A DNA stretch of 64,000 nucleotides from Bactrocera neohumeralis (taxonomy: Eukaryota; Arthropoda; Insecta; Diptera; Tephritidae), in contig NC_065923.1 in NCBI RefSeq assembly GCF_024586455.1, positions 39,542,370-39,606,369 on the forward strand, given 5' to 3'. The position numbers were made by a program, and so were the translations under genes. The notes under the pieces were generated by a model, which made no database searches, was not told the DNA's origin, and saw only the letters and a list, made by a program, of their open reading frames with translations. Numbering within the stretch: position 1 is the stretch's first letter; each line of letters begins with the position of its first letter. Of this stretch, positions 10,440-22,599 are shown piece after piece.

Positions 10440-11230
10440 ATACAAGTAATTTCCGAATACAACATCAAATGGCCTCCACGACAGGAACAAATTTGCTGAA
10501 CACAATGTTCAAGTACGTTTCTACTAAATCTAGACATACGTCATGAATAATACATTCAATATTGAGGCAATATAATTATATATAATAAGAGAGATTGGTT
10601 TATTGCTAAAGACCGAAGACTTCAAATAAACCCACAAGAAATAGTCTAATGATGATAAGTCACAACTTCTTGGAGGCCATTCATTGTCACAATTTCTTAA
10701 AATAATCGAATCTCCAAACTTTTCTTGCAATAATTCGGTTGTTGCTGTACGAGTATGACAGAAGGTCTCGTCTTCTTAAGGCCAGATATTGTCAAGGTCA
10801 ACTTCTTCCAATTGCGGCATAACCAGTTGATTATCATCGATCTCTACATTGACAGTAACAGTGTCACCAGCTTCTTTTCGATAGAAGTATGGATCGATGA
10901 TTCCAAGGGACGAAAATCCACACCAAACTGTCACTATAGCTGAATGTAATGGTTGTTCATGAATAATTAGTGAATTTCCTTTGGACCATGAATCGACAAT
11001 TTGGTTTATTTATCGCTCCACACAGAAAAAAGTGAGCCTCATGATTTTCTTAAAAAAAGTTATCATTTCCAAATTGTCCTAATCAATGCACGACGTTTTC
11101 AAATGGCTTCAGTTCTTGAGTGAGCACAATTTTATATGGATTCAAGCCAAAAAATTATTCACCAATTCACCAATGTTAAATATGGCATAAAAATGCCCAA
11201 TAACACGCTGTTAAAGGCTCGAAAACTAAA
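10440..11230 (-). mobile_element. IS630-Tc1-mariner (ITm) transposase relic
   Basis: The minus strand yields recognisable blocks in order. An AHFFLCGAINKPNCRF-like region (about 11030-10985) stands for the FHLSG-VNKQNCR box after the first catalytic Asp. Then come VTVWCGFSSLGIIDPYFYR (about 10930-10870), VMPQLEEVDLDNIW (about 10825-10785), and LLQEKFGDSIILRNCDNEWPPRSCDLSSLDYFLWVYLKS (10740-10600) containing the last acidic region. Stops and frameshifts separate them. The family matches the relic at 21600-22590 and the ones at 16130-16560 and 46919-47920. Termini were not identified. Confidence 0.8.
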
Positions 11231-11815
11231 TATTCAACAACCCAAGAAAAATAACGATTAGCCCACTTTTGTATCCTTTCGGCTATAAAAAGTACAACGG
11301 GTTGTACGAACATTGCAAATATGTAGTCTCTTCATTTATTAAGCCATTCATCCTCTAAGCACTTTTCGTAACTTTCGTATGGATATTCAATCGCGTGTTT
11401 ATGAATATAAGTGCGCGTATTAATACCACAATATTTTTATTTTATTCGTTTGATTTTCACATTTTGAAAAGGAATCAACATTTTTTAGATCCTAATTTTT
11501 GCATCACAAGACGGTGCATCCAGTCATCCAGAAAACACAGACAGTTCATTTGTTCACCTTTTTCAGCTTCGCAATGCATTTGAAATAACAATATTTTGGT
11601 CACTGAACTAAGTATATTCCTGCGTACATATTTATGGATATATATTTGCTTTAATACGAATTCAATTCATGAGAATATATGCGAGTGCATATACTAATGA
11701 GTCCCCCTTTCGCCTTTAAATAGTGAAAAGGTCCGCAGAGACTTATATCGAACGAACATTTAACTTGACAATGTGGTTTTTGATGATTTTCATAATTTTA
11801 GATAATATAAAGTAA
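11231..11815. other. No gene seen
   Basis: AT-rich spacer with no recognisable coding content. Confidence 0.4.
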
Positions 11816-12500
11816 AAGCAAGTAAGGAAGGAAATTTAATACTTTTGCAACTTGCAAGAATCAAAGTCAGAGAAATACTTTAAGGTGTAAAACCAATCAT
11901 ATATCATAAAGTCAGCCGTATGTTCGAAAATCCTGATATTAGTTATTTAAGGGTAATGCCAAGTTTTCGCTCAAATTTGTCTATTTTGAGCACAGAGATA
12001 CACAGTCATAACCACTATCGCTAATTTTTGTTGAGATAGTGCACATATTTGACAATATATGCGGTACAAAGTTACCCGGAAGATCGAAAATCGTTATATT
12101 AAATACAAATATATGGGGGCTAAGGGACGTATTGGTTCATTTCAACTCATTTCTTACACACAGACATACCATTATAAGAAAAGGGTTATTACTTTCAGTT
12201 ACATGTCTCACACATTGACCTACATATTCGATCAAAAGTCAACTGTAGGTACCGGGGTCTAAATATTCGGTACCTAGTGGATTGAACAGTTTTTATTGGA
12301 TTTCAACAAATTTTGGTCATAAGGTCCGATGTCATCCATTTTCGCAATGTGACATACAAATGTCAGAAGAATGTCACTCACCAAATTTTGCCTAAATCGG
12401 TTTGTCAGGTCATAAGATATGCGATATCACTAAAACAGGACGGTGCCACGCCAATTGTCCAATTTTCACACCAGATCCCATAAGGCTCTCTTTTACCATC
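11816..12500 (-). repeat. Dispersed repeat fragment, inverted
   Basis: It opens with aagcaagtaaggaagg followed by cttttgcaacttgcaag, the reverse complement of the ATGTTCGG-type tail seen at 2285-2355 and 44480-44575. It continues with a decayed body containing gttacccggaagatcg and a phrase near 12460-12500 about as long as the related unit at 25915-26235 (gttcgaaaatcctg is shared). It is noncoding; short frames in it are by-products. Confidence 0.6.
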
Positions 12501-12775
12501 TTGGGGTAAAATTGGTAAAACTGAATGTCTCTGGCGTATTTAGTTATTGATTTACCGCGCTTTTAGTAGCTTTTAACAGTACCGTTATTCGAGGAGTGAG
12601 CGAGGTTGTCCTTTGACCTTATACATTTTCACACTGTCAATAAAAGTTCTTATAAGATTTGTACTTAACGAATTTGTTTCTTATTCTATCTTAAGTGGTT
12701 TAGAAGATTTTCAAAAAATTTTTCCACATGTGTCCCTTGCTACTGCAATCTTCTGTAACAAATTATAGCTTTATA

Positions 12776-13410
12776 CAAGGTGCGTTCCAAAGTAAACAGG
12801 ACCGCCAGTATGCCAGTGCAAGCCTTTTGAATGGCCTCTACGTCTTCATAACGCTTTCCTTTCGTGGGCAAATGCATTTTTCCGAAAAGGAAGAAGTCGC
12901 ACGGTGCCATATGAGATGAATACGGGGAGCGATAAATCGATATTTTGGTGATGTTCAATTCAATTTTGAATTTCAATGATTATTTCGGTTGATTTTTGAT
13001 GAACTCACGCACAGTTTCGATGAAATTTCCGGTGATCACGGATTTTGATTGGCCCACATGTTGATCGTCATTTATGTCCTCGAGACCACTTTGAAAACGT
13101 TGAAACCACTCATGCACTCTGCTACGGGAAAGGCAATCATCGAAATAAACTTGTTTCATCAATTTAAGCGTTTCGGTACAAGTTTTTCAATTTTAAAACA
13201 AAATCGAATATGGACCCTTTGTTCGAAGCTAATTTTCGCACCGATAACACAAACATACTGACACTTAAAACGCAATAACTTCATATACATTGGAATATAA
13301 AATGTCATGAAATTCTCACTGGAAAATCGATAAAAATAGCAGATTCTAACGCAGTAGATTCCAATGGGCGCTAGATTCAAAAAAGCCTGTTTACTTTGGA
13401 AGGCTTCTTG
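12776..13410 (-). mobile_element. Short mariner derivative, 635 bp
   Basis: The ends are inverted copies (caaggtgcgttccaaagtaa at left; read inward from the right, caagaagccttccaaagtaa) with TA on each side (12774-12775 and 13411-13412). The minus strand begins with ISFEQRVHIRFCFKIEKLVPKRLN (from about 13235), then SRSRVHEWFQRFQSGLEDINDDQHVGQSKSV (about 13130-13040), and after a long deletion APCDFFLFGKMHLPTKGKRYEDVEAIQKACTG near 12915-12815. It belongs to the family of 6332-7243 but carries its own, larger deletions and lacks the C-terminal part of the gene. Confidence 0.85.
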
Positions 13411-13692
13411 TATTTAAGGGAAACAAATAAAATAATGGAGTAATAATAAAGTCCCGTCATCCCTTGGACGCATACAAATGTTTACTTTTCAATGAATTGG
13501 ATTCGAAATTGCTTACATATACAGCTTCATATCTCTCATAATTCCCTAAATATATTTAACATATATATATAGATGTAATATGGGATTTATATCGCTGTGT
13601 AACATTTACATAAGTTGAAGTAAAGTAAATCATCAACGATGTGCCTAAGAAAAGAAAACTATGCTAATCTTCTGTGAACTAGGCCAAAAAGG
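13411..13692. other. No gene seen
   Basis: AT-rich spacer. No feature recognised. Confidence 0.35.
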
Positions 13693-13855
13693 AGAATATT
13701 TCTGTCGGATGAAACTCACAATGGCTTTTGATGGATTAACATAAGTTGCGGTTTTTATGTTAATATTCATCTATTTAGGGCAGCCAGAAAAAAAGGGTAG
13801 ACGTGCGAGCTAACCCGAAGTTTTGTTGAATAACACTCTGACCTGTCTGCAATGG
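13693..13855 (-). repeat. Unnamed dispersed repeat, copy 1
   Basis: It shares an aligned stretch with 24412-24583 in opposite orientation. Landmarks are actcacaatggcttttgatg, a ttaacataag block, a gggcagccagaaaaaaggg-like block and a ctctgacctgt block. No family name is recognised and no coding frame is evident. Confidence 0.55.
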
Positions 13856-14282
13856 CAATGCTTGTTGCACAAATAAACAAGTTTGTCTGTTTAAATTTGG
13901 ATACTTGAATGCGACATGTGTTCTTTCGCTTACAGCAAATATTTATTTCTCAATTTCATTTTCTTATTTCTAGTTCGGATTCTATAGTAGGTGCTTCTTA
14001 TATTGTGACAATCGCAGTGCTTTAGAGCATCTAACGTGTATATGACAGCTTGAGTACATCAAACGCATATCCAGGTTTTAGTATGCAAGGAAGGCCAAAA
14101 AGTTACTTGCGAACTTGTGAATAAAACACTGCTTTCCACGTCTGTGAATTTCATGCCCTAAATGTATAATGCAGGGGATGGTGCTCTCCCTTGAACCCTT
14201 GGCACAAAATTATTCGGTATTTGGAACTTTCTGCGTAGATTTTGTCATTTTACTTATTAAAAATATAAACATTTTTATAATC

Positions 14283-14570
14283 TTGCAACATATTGCTAGA
14301 GAGTATAATAGTTTTGTTCACTTAACGGTAGTTTGTAACACCTAAAACTAATCGAGATAGATAGAGGGTTATACATATATAAATGATCAGGATGACGAGA
14401 AAAGTTGAAAGTGAGTGTCTTTATGTTCGCCCGTCCGTCAGTGCAAGCTTTAACTTGAGTAAAAATTAAGATATTTTAAGGAAACTTCGTACATATGTTT
14501 CTTGGCAAAAATTAGAAGACGAGTTCGTATCGAACCACAGCCCTTTACAAACCGACACTAAACAAACACT
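14283..14570 (+). repeat. Fragment of the DINE/Helentron-like repeat
   Basis: Successive blocks match 62150-62420: gagagtataatagttttgttcac, ctaaaactaatcgagatag, gatcaggatgacgag, a short cgcccgtccgtc remnant of the microsatellite, and aacttgagtaaaaatt. Only the 5' part of the unit is present. Confidence 0.75.
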
Positions 14571-16129
14571 TAAGAAGTGCCATAATTATACACTTAATTG
14601 AGATATACGAGTAGAACTGTAATTTGACACATGAGCTCGAAGCAGCAAAAGGCAATAGTAGCCTGAAATTCTTTGAAGAAAGACGCGCCCTTTAAGGTCT
14701 TTAATGTACATATCTCCTAAACCACTTAAGGTACAAAGTCAAAATTCGCTCAGGACAAATCACTTGGGTACCCTAATCATCCCAGACGAAAACTACTTAA
14801 ACTTTAGAGCATCATTGTCCTCGGTGCTCAATTCGCTTGTTTCCAGCTTAGCAAATTGAGCAAATCGAGCCGAATCGGCATGCAATATTTTTTTAATACA
14901 TAACCTTATTGATCTTTAAGTTCTAGAAAGATCTGTTTACTTCATTTTTCCATTTTTTCAAATAAAAATCATATTTAGCAGAATTGACTGCTTTATCACT
15001 GGACTGGCTTTTCATCATGAAATAAGCGATAACAAAGAAGAGATCAAGGACATTTACATTTTAACATTCCTAATTGGAGACATTTTCCAAACCGGTATAT
15101 GGAAAAAAACTTTACAGGGGTTAGTTGAGTCTATGCCCGAACAAATAAAATTCGTTTTTAAAAACAAAGGAGGCGAAACGAAATAATAAATAAAGAGATT
15201 TTGATTTTTATAAAAACCATATTGGAAATTGAAATATCGCAAACGTTTGGTTTTGGCTTCTATCAAAAATATTTTAAATAAAAATGCATGGGAATTCTTA
15301 TATAAATCTAGTTTTATGACAAATTTTGTTATAATAGGTACAGTCTTTTGTTTTTAAATAAAATCATATAATCAATCACATATTTCAAGAATGTGTTTTT
15401 TTTTTTTTGTGAACTACTGTATTTCAATATTAATAGATTAGATAGAGAGATGTGAGCAAGAATATTTCCAATCCGCTACTACATCTTTGCATGTAAATTT
15501 GAGTTAGCATAAAACAGCCATAATATCGGTACATACCAAAACCACCTTCTTTTGAATACCAGGATAGTGGTTGAAATAACTCACTAACAGATTGAATAAA
15601 CTTTTAGTTGAATGCATTTCTTTTACATTTTTATGTTTGTATATTTTCATTTGTGAAAATAAATGTGGAGAAGATATTTTCGCGTTCGAACTGCAAGCAC
15701 AAGTAAAAAATACAAACAAATATTTATACAGAGTTCAAATACATTGTCTGGGTAACTCTTGGTGGAATCCAGTGAGCGAGCGATTGCGGGTTGTTAGTGC
15801 TGGCAAACGAAATATAATGAAGGTGAGCGAGCACAGGCAGGTGTCTTACAATTCTTTAGATTTTCGACTTATTCAATGATAGAACACTGATGGCATGATT
15901 TATCTTTAGAATTAATCCCTGTATAGTCCTATAAAAATATTTGAAAATACTTGAGAAAAAGCTGTACAATCTTTCTTTCTATACGTGAAATGTATCTGTG
16001 TTTACATACATACAAATATGTAGTTTTTCTATATTAACTCTGTTATGTAAAATACTCCCAATTATAAAGGATTTTTAGACATACAGTTTGAAGCAAACAT
16101 AAATAGAAATAAGCGTTTGACATTATGTT
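14571..16129. other. No gene recognised
   Basis: No domain is identifiable. A plus-strand frame at 15592-15879 (95 residues) has no recognisable motif; its end (about 15760-15860) is less AT-rich than its surroundings, which is the only hint of something older. A poly-T run lies at about 15395-15410. Confidence 0.3.
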
Positions 16130-16560
16130 CTAGAAATGATTTTCTTTCAAAGCGTTAATCACAACACAGGCCCACTACACGAAATTAATTGATTGTTTCG
16201 CAGATTATATGGCATGAAGCGCAGTCTTGTTGGTGCCAAAGGTAGTCCACAATTCAGGCACGAAAACGTTATTAATCAAGGCTCAAAAGCAAACGTTAAT
16301 TGTAACATTATGGCCGGTTTCATTTTTAAAGAAATATGGATCAACTATTTCCTCTACCTAAAAAGAGAGAAACAGTGAATTTTTGAGAATGTAACGGCAT
16401 GTCAACAATGGCTTATAAAATCCACTCCAAATACGACAATTTCGTTCAATTAGAAAGTCAAATCTCCGTTAAACGAATTATCCTATCATGTCTCTTTCAT
16501 CGTGAAATCTCATCAGACACTTGTAAATTTCAATCAAAATTTAATTGCTTGATATCGATG
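16130..16560 (-). mobile_element. ITm transposase relic (hidden, heavily decayed)
   Basis: On the minus strand an NCRIW block (about 16435) precedes a decayed TVWC region, then PYFFKNETGHNVTIN (about 16340-16300), then VPELW and a frameshifted equivalent of the W-Q-Q-D-G-A-T-C-H-T catalytic block (about 16235-16205). The order and spacing match the ITm relics at 10440-11230 and 46919-47920. No terminal repeats were seen. Confidence 0.6.
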
Positions 16561-17084
16561 ACCAATTCAAATGAGGAAAACAAAATCTCTCACACACTTG
16601 CTGCAAACGAGAAGAAGCAACGCTTAAAAATCAATTAAACACTAACGGCAACTCAAGACACCCAAATAAAAACCAATCAAATGCAGGCCGTTTAGTGTAA
16701 AAGTAAAAACACGAACTAATTTTTCACACTCTCATCTTAACAGACAAATCAATTTTTTGCATCCTTAACTGAGATCGTCAATTAAACTCATGAAAAAAAG
16801 TTTCACAAAAAGTTTCACAAAAAAAGTTACACTTTTGATTGGTTTTCCCAGCGTGAAAAATAACAGAATTGGAAAAATGAAAGTGAGATAGTCGCAGCTT
16901 TTCACACAACGGCATACGAGTATTCACCACGTCAGTTAGTTAGTTCATCTCATGCAGTGCTGTTTAATCCACTACAAAAAAATATTATTGCTTCTTAGAA
17001 TGAAGGATTACAAAAGAGCGCATATCTATTTTACGGATTCTGATTACAGATGATGGACTTTTTTTATATACACCAGAATGGTTG
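16561..17084. other. No gene seen
   Basis: AT-rich. It contains short repeated phrases (agtttcacaaaa repeated at about 16800-16825) but nothing nameable. Confidence 0.35.
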
Positions 17085-17345
17085 TTGATTGCTTTTTATT
17101 ATAACAGTTGCTTGTAACATCTTAAACTAATCGAGATAGATATGAAGTTATATATTCATACATACATATATGCAAATCATCAGCATGACAGTATGAGTTG
17201 AAATCCGGTTGAGTGTCTATCGGTGCAAGACGTAAATCTAGTAAATCTTAAGGTATATTGATGAAACTTTGTACAGGTATACCTTGGCACTTCTAAAGCA
17301 TTGCAAAAACTAGCAAATCAGTAAGAGTTTCTAACGTTGTGCTTT
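17085..17345 (+). repeat. Fragment of the DINE/Helentron-like repeat
   Basis: Decayed blocks match 62165-62410: gcttgtaacatcttaaactaatcgagatag, gaaatccgg, and gatgaaactttgtacaggtataccttgg. The microsatellite has been reduced to almost nothing. Confidence 0.65.
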
Positions 17346-17407
17346 TTCCTTGATAAGTACCGTCTTCCGGAATGTGCTTAATATTGCATTAGCCTTACAA
17401 AATACAT

Positions 17408-17490
17408 TCTTCTTCTTCTTCTTAATTGGCGTAGACACCGCTTACGTGATTATAGCCGAGTTAACAACAGCGCGCCAGTCGTTTCTTTTA
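17408..17490 (-). mobile_element. LINE 3' end fragment with AAG tail
   Basis: On the plus strand it reads cttcttcttcttcttaattg then gcgtagacaccgcttacg and ggctcggct-type 3' UTR text, as the reverse complement. It matches the 3' end of the long LINE copy at 33622 and the plus-strand copy ending at 59986. It is an extreme 5' truncation of only about 80 bases, as expected from incomplete target-primed reverse transcription. Confidence 0.85.
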
Positions 17491-18940
17491 TAAATTATGG
17501 GGTATTAAAAATAATGAAAATTTTTGTCAAATTTGGCTGTATACTTTTAGTAAAGAGTGCTTAATAATTTACTGCGTTACTCCATAGCAAATAGTTTAGA
17601 GCATAACATCGTTTTGCAAATGACGTCCCTGGTTATCTTTGTCACTTTAACAATGATTTTGATTTTCTCTTCTTCCCAGTACTTAAATTATCTTGGACAT
17701 GATAAAAGGAATCAGAATGAGTATAGCCAACATCCAATATTTTTTTTACATATCTCGAAATTTGATGTAATAATTTACGGTCCTCTTCTTTAAAATGGGT
17801 TGAAGGCACATTGCTTGCCACTATTTATGGAATAATTAAATAAAAAAATTAATGAACTCTTTATATAACATACAATACTATGAATTTGTGTATATTGATG
17901 ATTGCGAAAAAAAACAAAAGCATAAGCGAATACGGCCAGACAATTGAAGGGTTTAAGGTCACTCATACGCCCGGACAACCACAATTATTGTGTCGACAAA
18001 TCTATTTGTATACATAAATAACAAGCAATAATGTAGTATATATTGGATGGAAGCATATGCTGGTATAGATTACACATTTTGACTTTTTGTGTGTTTACTG
18101 ATTTTAATGATACTTTGCTTATCGACATATACAGAAAAGTTGTGTATATGAACAAATTGTAGAAGGGCATACGCAAACTGTCTCGCACTACTGTGCTTGT
18201 GGAATCTGGGACCTTCAGTATTTACGGTTAGATTTCGACAATTTTTACCCAATATAGTATAACCTTAAGGTAATATTTGTGTATTTGTGCAAAGATTAAA
18301 ATCGATGAAGTCATTGGCGTTAGATTTGTACAGTGTAAAGAAAAAAATAAGGGGTGATTGTGCTCTGATTTCACCCATTTTTACTAAGTACCATTAGAAT
18401 GGAACAAAGCAAAATCAATCGAAGTTCAGATGATAATGGTCAAATATGTCCTGATGTATGTAATTTCATCTAAAAGAGAGGATGCCATGCCCACTATATA
18501 ATTTTTACAGCGATTCCTTTGAAGCTTTTCATACAGCGTTTTCTGTGTGAATTTTAATGTTTCTGATGTATTAACTTTGAATTTATTATTACAATTTTAC
18601 AAATAACAGTTATATGAACAAAACTAACATCCTCTGAGGCTACATTTTGCGAGAGTATAAAAATCAATTATTTTCTTAAATTCATAAAATTGTTTTCATC
18701 TAACCGCTTCACAGTGTATCGTTTAATACAATCTAGAGGGACAAAAATATTTTAGTTTGAAATTTAATATATGTTGGTAGTGTTGATTAATTATCTTAAG
18801 TTTCATTAAAAAAATTTTATATATTTTTAGATTTACGTATAGAAATCAAAAAAATTGTGTAAAAACTATATTTGATTATTTTTTGATCATCAGAACGGAT
18901 GTACAATAACATTTATTTGAACGTAGAGAAAATTATAATA
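17491..18940. other. No gene recognised
   Basis: Several short frames (for example 17557-17793) are AT-driven with no motif. Around 18350-18540 the text resembles the noncoding dispersed repeats in style, but I cannot align it convincingly. Confidence 0.3.
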
Positions 18941-18948
18941 ACAATATT

Positions 18949-19087
18949 AGGTGTGTTCGTAAAAAGTCCCTTACTAATCATCGCGTTTTCATTGGTTGAA
19001 ATGCATAGGCATCTGTTTGTAAGTCCATTACATTTCAACTTAAGAGAAACGTGCTGACTAATAAAGGTTTTTTCTACGAACAGACCT
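18949..19087. mobile_element. 139-bp MITE with 6-bp target duplication
   Basis: The ends are inverted: left aggtgtgttcgtaaaaagtc; right, read inward, aggtctgttcgtagaaaaaa. AATATT flanks both sides (18943-18948 and 19088-19093). There is no coding capacity. The superfamily is uncertain. Confidence 0.75.
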
Positions 19088-19153
19088 AATATTAACAATA
19101 ACATAAAAATAACAATAACACACAACAACAAAATGTTTAATACTACTACATCA

Positions 19154-20371
19154 TTACTCATTAAATGACTCATCATCACTGTTAGATTCATCTGAATCAG
19201 ATACTACATAATCTTTATCGTCATGGTCACATGTTACCTGACGTGGTACTTTCGATGGTATTGAAGGCGGGACAATTAAATTTAGAATTCCACCGGTAAT
19301 TTTTCTGTTCTATTTTTGGGAGCTTCTCTGAGTGAGTTGATTCCAAAACCTTGTTAGTTTCTGATGTAGTAAAATCAGTTGTTTCCTTTGAAAAAATCAG
19401 CTTAATTGGGCAACAATAAAGTGTGGACGAAGGCCGCAGACTTCGCCATAAAATATTTTGGCTGGCATCGTCACTCAATCTCAATGGAACAATAGCAAAA
19501 ACAAACAGATACTCATCAGTAGCATTGCTGTTCTCAAATTTCTGTTTATAAACGCTATAGCAGGAGCTCCCGTCACATCCTCATTTGCTGATTAGTGTGA
19601 ATGACGAATTTGAAGATATATTTTTGCTTTGAAAACTTCACTTTGCGCTTTAATTAACCGTTTAGCTATTTTATCCAAAATGGCTTGAAGTTTAATTTCG
19701 GCGCGCGTTTCTGTTACCAAGATATGCTCATCTGCAGGGTAACACAAATTTTTAGACTTACGTAAACTAAAATAGGATGGAAAAACTTTATGTCCCGCCA
19801 TCAATGACCATTTTCGCGTCTGTTTATACGAGTAACTTGTGCACTTAGAATCCACATAATAAGCTTGTCAATTGCCTGCCTTTGCATGTAGTATTACCAG
19901 ACTTATTTTTTTCTGTAGATTTCAATCTTTCTCTAATCGAAGTAGTTATGTTTCTATTACCCTCCAAGCGATTTGCTACTTCAGCGGCTACGGTCAACTC
20001 GATGGCACTTCGCGATTCTAGTAAGTCTTCAACCCTTCGTTTTTTCGTTTTAAAAGACGACTCTTCAAAAGTTTTTTTTTGGTCTAACTTGAGGTCGATT
20101 GCTTTCAGTTGATGAGATAGGACAGGGATGTTCCATTTGTAGGTGAAATTGTAAATCTGCTCCTGCGATTTTTGTTTAAAACACGTTCAATCATCATATT
20201 TGCTTCAGTCCATTTTTTGGAAAATTTTTACGAAACACTCGAAATTTTTAACTTTATATCCTTCTGTGTATCAGGCGTTACATATGTAGCACTAAATTTT
20301 GTGAAAACATAATCCACTAACCGGGAATTTTGCTCTATTTTACATGTTCGCCATTCTTCAAATAACTCCAT
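19154..20371 (-). pseudogene. Transib (RAG1-like) transposase relic
   Basis: The minus-strand frame starts MELFEEWRTCKIEQNSRL at 20371 and can be followed through frame changes. An N-terminal KFSKKWTEANMMIERVL block is followed by TKKRRVEDLLESRSAIEL (about 20065-20010), then SLMAGHKVFPSYFSLRKSK and VTETRAEIKLQAILDK (19815-19680). Next comes the CDGSS box with a preceding Trp codon turned into a stop (about 19590), continuing YKQKFENSNATDEYLFVF and then RPSSTLYCCPIKLIFSKE (19435-19380). The CDGSS region is where Transib transposases carry the first catalytic Asp. The rest of the catalytic core is missing; instead the sequence shifts frame into an acidic SDSDESNSDDES tail ending at 19154. The family assignment rests on remembered Transib motifs. 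Confidence 0.6.
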
Positions 20372-21599
20372 TTTTGAAATAGAGCAAACTCGATCTGGAA
20401 AAAAAATAATTAAAAATTATGGGGGAAAGATGTGGTACTTGATCAAAGGTCATTATATAGCTTGGGGTTGCCGTTATACAATATTCAAACATTAGCTTGT
20501 ATATATGTGGATAAAAAAAGTTGCATACGTTAAAAACTTGAAAATAAAAAGAACACAAACATTTTTATATGAGTTTTCAAAACCCCGTACAACGTATTAG
20601 CTAAACGCAAACCAAGTATTAAATTGCATAAAATAAACGTACATACCATCTAAATTAAAGTCCATTTCATCAATATATATTTATATTGTATTTATTATTT
20701 AAATTGAAAACATAAAAATGATAACACCGTTTCACTTCCATTAAACTTGTTAACCGTATTAGAATATTTTGCCCAATTCTTACTTAAAATTGTGACATAT
20801 CAAGTGTTGTTATACGTATAATCAGAGTATTGTCAATTATTTGTTTGTTTACATTGACTTTTGTCCGCCTGCAATGATCCAGGCGAATCACTGTGTGCAT
20901 CCGTAGGGACTTTAAAATATATGTAGTACACTAGCAAATTGAGCAATATTCACGAGTGCTAAGTAGCAGCTGTCAAATACCAGCATGTAAACCATGCCAC
21001 AGAATCAGAAAATAAGTGGTCGTCTAACTTGTCGCATATTTAACACGCCAGCACAGACATGGATTACGAACAAACATAACCATTTAAAGCTTTAAGCTCA
21101 TAGTCTTCTAAAGCAACCGCATAACCATGATCGTACACACTCAATATATATATCCACAGATTTAAGAGGGAAATTTCAATCAGACGCTCAAATACAGTAA
21201 GCAAATGGAGAGCTCGAGCAAAAGTACAATATAATATTTATAGTATAAATTGCATAACTTGCAACTCCCTTTTAATGCTTTAAATTCCAAGTTAACTTTA
21301 TTATTTTACTTCATTCTATAGATATTCCATTGTCAATTCTAAGGAAAATCTGTAGAAATTGTTCGGTTTAAAACTTTATGTTAGAATGTGGATATATTTG
21401 TACCATAAATAACCCTCTTTGGACCGTAAGTCGGAAAACATCTTTAAAGAGAATTTTGTTTGTCTAATTATATATATAAGAATATATATTTTCTTTTTAA
21501 TTATCAAAAGACATAAAAGGTGTGCCAGTTAAAAGAATTATGCATTATATACACACATATAAAGTAGACATGGCAGTATTTATAGTTTATTAAATACAG
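20372..21599. other. No gene recognised
   Basis: This would contain the promoter side of the Transib relic, but no clear terminal repeats were found. It is AT-rich with no coding frame of note. Confidence 0.35.
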
Positions 21600-22590
21600 A
21601 AATACAAAATACATAGGAAGAAGCAATGCTATTATGTTGAAAATTTCAAGCGTGTATTTTCTTTCAAGTAATAATGTTCAAAGGCCAATGAGACAAAGAA
21701 CCACTCGAAGTAATGAAATATTGCTGCCGTTCAGGCAAAGTGTTGCTGAAGACCGCAATTTGTCGATTTCAAGACGTTCTCAAGAATTGAGACTGTCTCA
21801 AACCACAACCAGGTGGATTTTGGGGAAAAGATTTGTGCTTCCATCCATATAAAATTGTTCTCATTCATTAACTGAAGCCATTGGACCACCCTAAAGGTCG
21901 TGAATTCGTTAATTTTGCTTTGGAACTACTTAAAAGCGATAGCGATTTTTTAAATAAAATATTCTCCGGTAAGGCTCACTTTCATCTCAGTGGTGCGGTA
22001 AATAAACCAAATTGTCGATTCTGGTGCGAAGAAAATCCACAATTTATTCAAGAACAAACAGTACATTCCCCTAAACTGACAGTTTGGTGTGCTTTTTGGT
22101 TTGGTTGAATCATTGGTCCTTACTTCTTCCGAAATGAAGCTGTTGACACAGCTATTGTCAATGGAGAGCGGTATAGATCGATCAATTTTTTAATGATCAC
22201 AATTTGGGGGAAGTTGATCTTGGCAGTTTGAAGATACGATTATTTCAAGAAATAGTCCAAGAAGTTGTGATTTAACACCATTAGACTGCTTATTGTGGGG
22301 TTATTTGAAGACATTGGTCTTTAGCAATAAATCAGATTCTCTTTAAGCTTTAGAAGTTAATTTTGCATGTGCTATTCATGACGAAATTCAATTCATTCAA
22401 AAATGGGTTCATCGAATTCGTTCATGCAAAAGAAGTCGTGGAGGCCTTTTGATTGATGTTATATTCAGAACTTAATTGTATCGATTGTGCTTCACACCAA
22501 ATAGAAAACATTTGAATCCTTTTAAAAGTTAGTGCTCTTTTTTAAAGAAATAATATCTCTCTTATTAGAAAGCCCTGTATATATAGCTAG
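21600..22590 (+). mobile_element. ITm transposase relic
   Basis: The N-terminal part reads RPMRQRTTRSNEILLPFRQSVAEDRNLSISRRSQELRLS (21685-21810). It continues after a frameshift as KGREFVNFALELLKSDSDFLNKIFS (21890-21970), then the first acidic region and AHFHLSGAVNKPNCRFWCEENPQ (21976-22045), LTVWCAFWFG, IIGPYFFRNEAVDTAIVNGERYRS (about 22108-22180), and a WGYLKTLVFSNKS-like C-terminal block (about 22295-22340). The final block is followed by SRGGLLIDVIF (about 22433-22470). The second catalytic box is deleted. An imperfect terminus ending ctctcttattagaaagccctgtata lies at about 22555-22580. It is the same family as 10440-11230. Confidence 0.8.
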
Positions 22591-22599
22591 TGTATGGTT

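Noticed and set aside
19882..20112. Plus-strand 76-codon frame
   Set aside because: It lies antisense to the Transib-like N-terminal region and has no motif of its own.
18710..20895. CACAGTG at 18710 and CACTGTG at 20889 as possible Transib/RSS-like ends flanking the Transib relic
   Set aside because: Only the heptamers match; the next bases do not form inverted repeats and no 5-bp target duplication is seen.
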